Positions 63,388-64,000 of a DNA stretch of 64,000 nucleotides are shown here, in pieces. The stretch spans positions 124,001 to 188,000 of the forward strand of contig NC_014207.1 of the NCBI RefSeq assembly GCF_000093025.1, in the 5' to 3' direction. The translations under genes were made by a program, and so were the position numbers. Positions within the stretch are counted from its first letter, which is position 1, and every line of letters starts with the position of its first letter. This stretch comes from Methylotenera versatilis 301. Lineage in GTDB: Bacteria; Pseudomonadota; Gammaproteobacteria; Burkholderiales; Methylophilaceae. The notes under the pieces were generated by a model. That model made no database searches. It was not told the origin of the DNA and saw only the letters and a program-made list of their open reading frames with translations.

Positions 63388-64000
63388 ATAATTATAGAAT
63401 ACAGTCAAACAACCTAGCTCGTCATAAAGGGTTTTCATTATTGGAAATGGCCGTAGTGCTAATTATCCTAGGTTTTGTACTGGGCGCAATACTAGCGCCT
63501 ATTCAAGCTCAGAGGCAAATGTTACATCAATCACAGACTGAAAATACATTAGAAGCTGCTAAAAAAGCGTTAATAGGTTTTGCTCAAACCAAAGGCAGAT
63601 TGCCTTGTCCTGCAATTGCAGGAGGTGGTGGAAGTGAAAAACCTTTAGGTGGTGGGGCTTGCACTCAGCAGATTGGATTGTTGCCAGCAGTAACGCTAGG
63701 TATTCAACCTATTGATAGTGATGGTTTTGCTGTCGATGCGTGGAACAACCCTATACGTTATGCTGTTACACAAGTAAATACAGCTGGAGGCGCGGGTACG
63801 CCAGACTTTACAACTTCGAGTGAAATGGCAAATGTTGGTATTAGTTTGTTAGCCCCAGATTTGCGAGTCTGTGCTACAGCTGCAAGTTGCACTGCAACAA
63901 TTAATCTAGCCAATAATGCAGTTGCGGTGATCTATTCACTCGGCGAATCAGGCTCACAAGCTTCTGGTGGCACGGATGAAACGGAAAATTTAAATGCTGT
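63384..64000 (+). CDS. Type IV pilin-like prepilin (partial at right edge)
   Basis: First 205 residues visible. A class III leader MNNYRIQSNNLARHKG is followed by the prepilin site G-FSLLEMAVVLIILGFVLGAIL with the Glu at +5 and a hydrophobic alpha-helix. Cys-containing segments (LPCPAIAGGGG; ACTQQIGLLPA) and WNNPIRYAVT are typical of MshO/MshP-like minor pilins. The ATG overlaps the TGA of the preceding gene (ATGA). The C-terminus is beyond the window. Confidence 0.85.
   Translation, partial: MNNYRIQSNNLARHKGFSLLEMAVVLIILGFVLGAILAPIQAQRQMLHQSQTENTLEAAKKALIGFAQTKGRLPCPAIAGGGGSEKPLGGGACTQQIGLLPAVTLGIQPIDSDGFAVDAWNNPIRYAVTQVNTAGGAGTPDFTTSSEMANVGISLLAPDLRVCATAASCTATINLANNAVAVIYSLGESGSQASGGTDETENLNA

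Overview
The window looks like a chromosomal segment of an AT-rich betaproteobacterium of the methylotroph family Methylophilaceae, most likely Methylotenera or a close relative. This is inferred from the character of the 16S rRNA, the betaproteobacterial gene orders (rimP-nusA-infB-rbfA-truB-rpsO-pnp; a sulfate permease operon) and the MSHA-type pilus locus. No database comparison was run. Layout: (1) 1-2561, a partial M23 cell-wall peptidase (minus strand) and tyrS (plus strand). (2) 2562-14844, two complete rRNA operons (16S, tRNA-Ile, tRNA-Ala, 23S, 5S) in direct tandem, almost identical over about 6.09 kb and separated by only 81 unique bases. (3) 14915-28508, a sulfur-assimilation region: sulfate ABC transporter genes sbp, cysT, cysW and cysA with an embedded EAL-domain gene; a divergent operon of serine O-acetyltransferase, family 2A encapsulin shell protein and cysteine desulfurase with a long N-terminal extension; and a convergent set of yezD, a porin, a second sbp and cysK. 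(4) 28698-37837, the transcription/translation block rimP, nusA, infB, rbfA, truB, rpsO, pnp. (5) 37858-39743, dksA, folD and three tRNA genes (Pro, Arg, His). (6) 39699-47768, an integrated element of about 8 kb bounded by 45-bp direct repeats of the tRNA-His 3' end. It carries an integrase, a DUF4224-type excisionase candidate, a rolling-circle Rep, small overlapping genes, two HTH regulators with an operator array, and a three-gene cargo cassette (TIGR04255-like, unknown, HEPN-like). (7) 47991-64000, a diguanylate cyclase, a sigma-54 response regulator and a contiguous MSHA-like pilus/type II-secretion-like operon that runs off the right edge. The most notable system is the encapsulin locus at 20281-24362. 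The shell protein is a SrpI-type HK97-fold protein. The next gene overlaps it by 14 nt and encodes a SufS-like desulfurase whose first ~225 residues are low-complexity, as known for the encapsulation domain of family 2A cargo. The gene upstream encodes serine O-acetyltransferase. Together with sulfate uptake and cysteine synthase on either side, this gives one physical cluster for sulfate import, cysteine synthesis and compartmentalised sulfur release. A structured leader with a terminator-like hairpin precedes the operon. A second theme is cyclic-di-GMP: a predicted active diguanylate cyclase lies beside a pilus operon whose ATPase carries an MshEN-type c-di-GMP-binding motif, and a probably degenerate EAL protein sits inside the sulfate transport operon. 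All functional calls are from reading sequence and recalled family knowledge.
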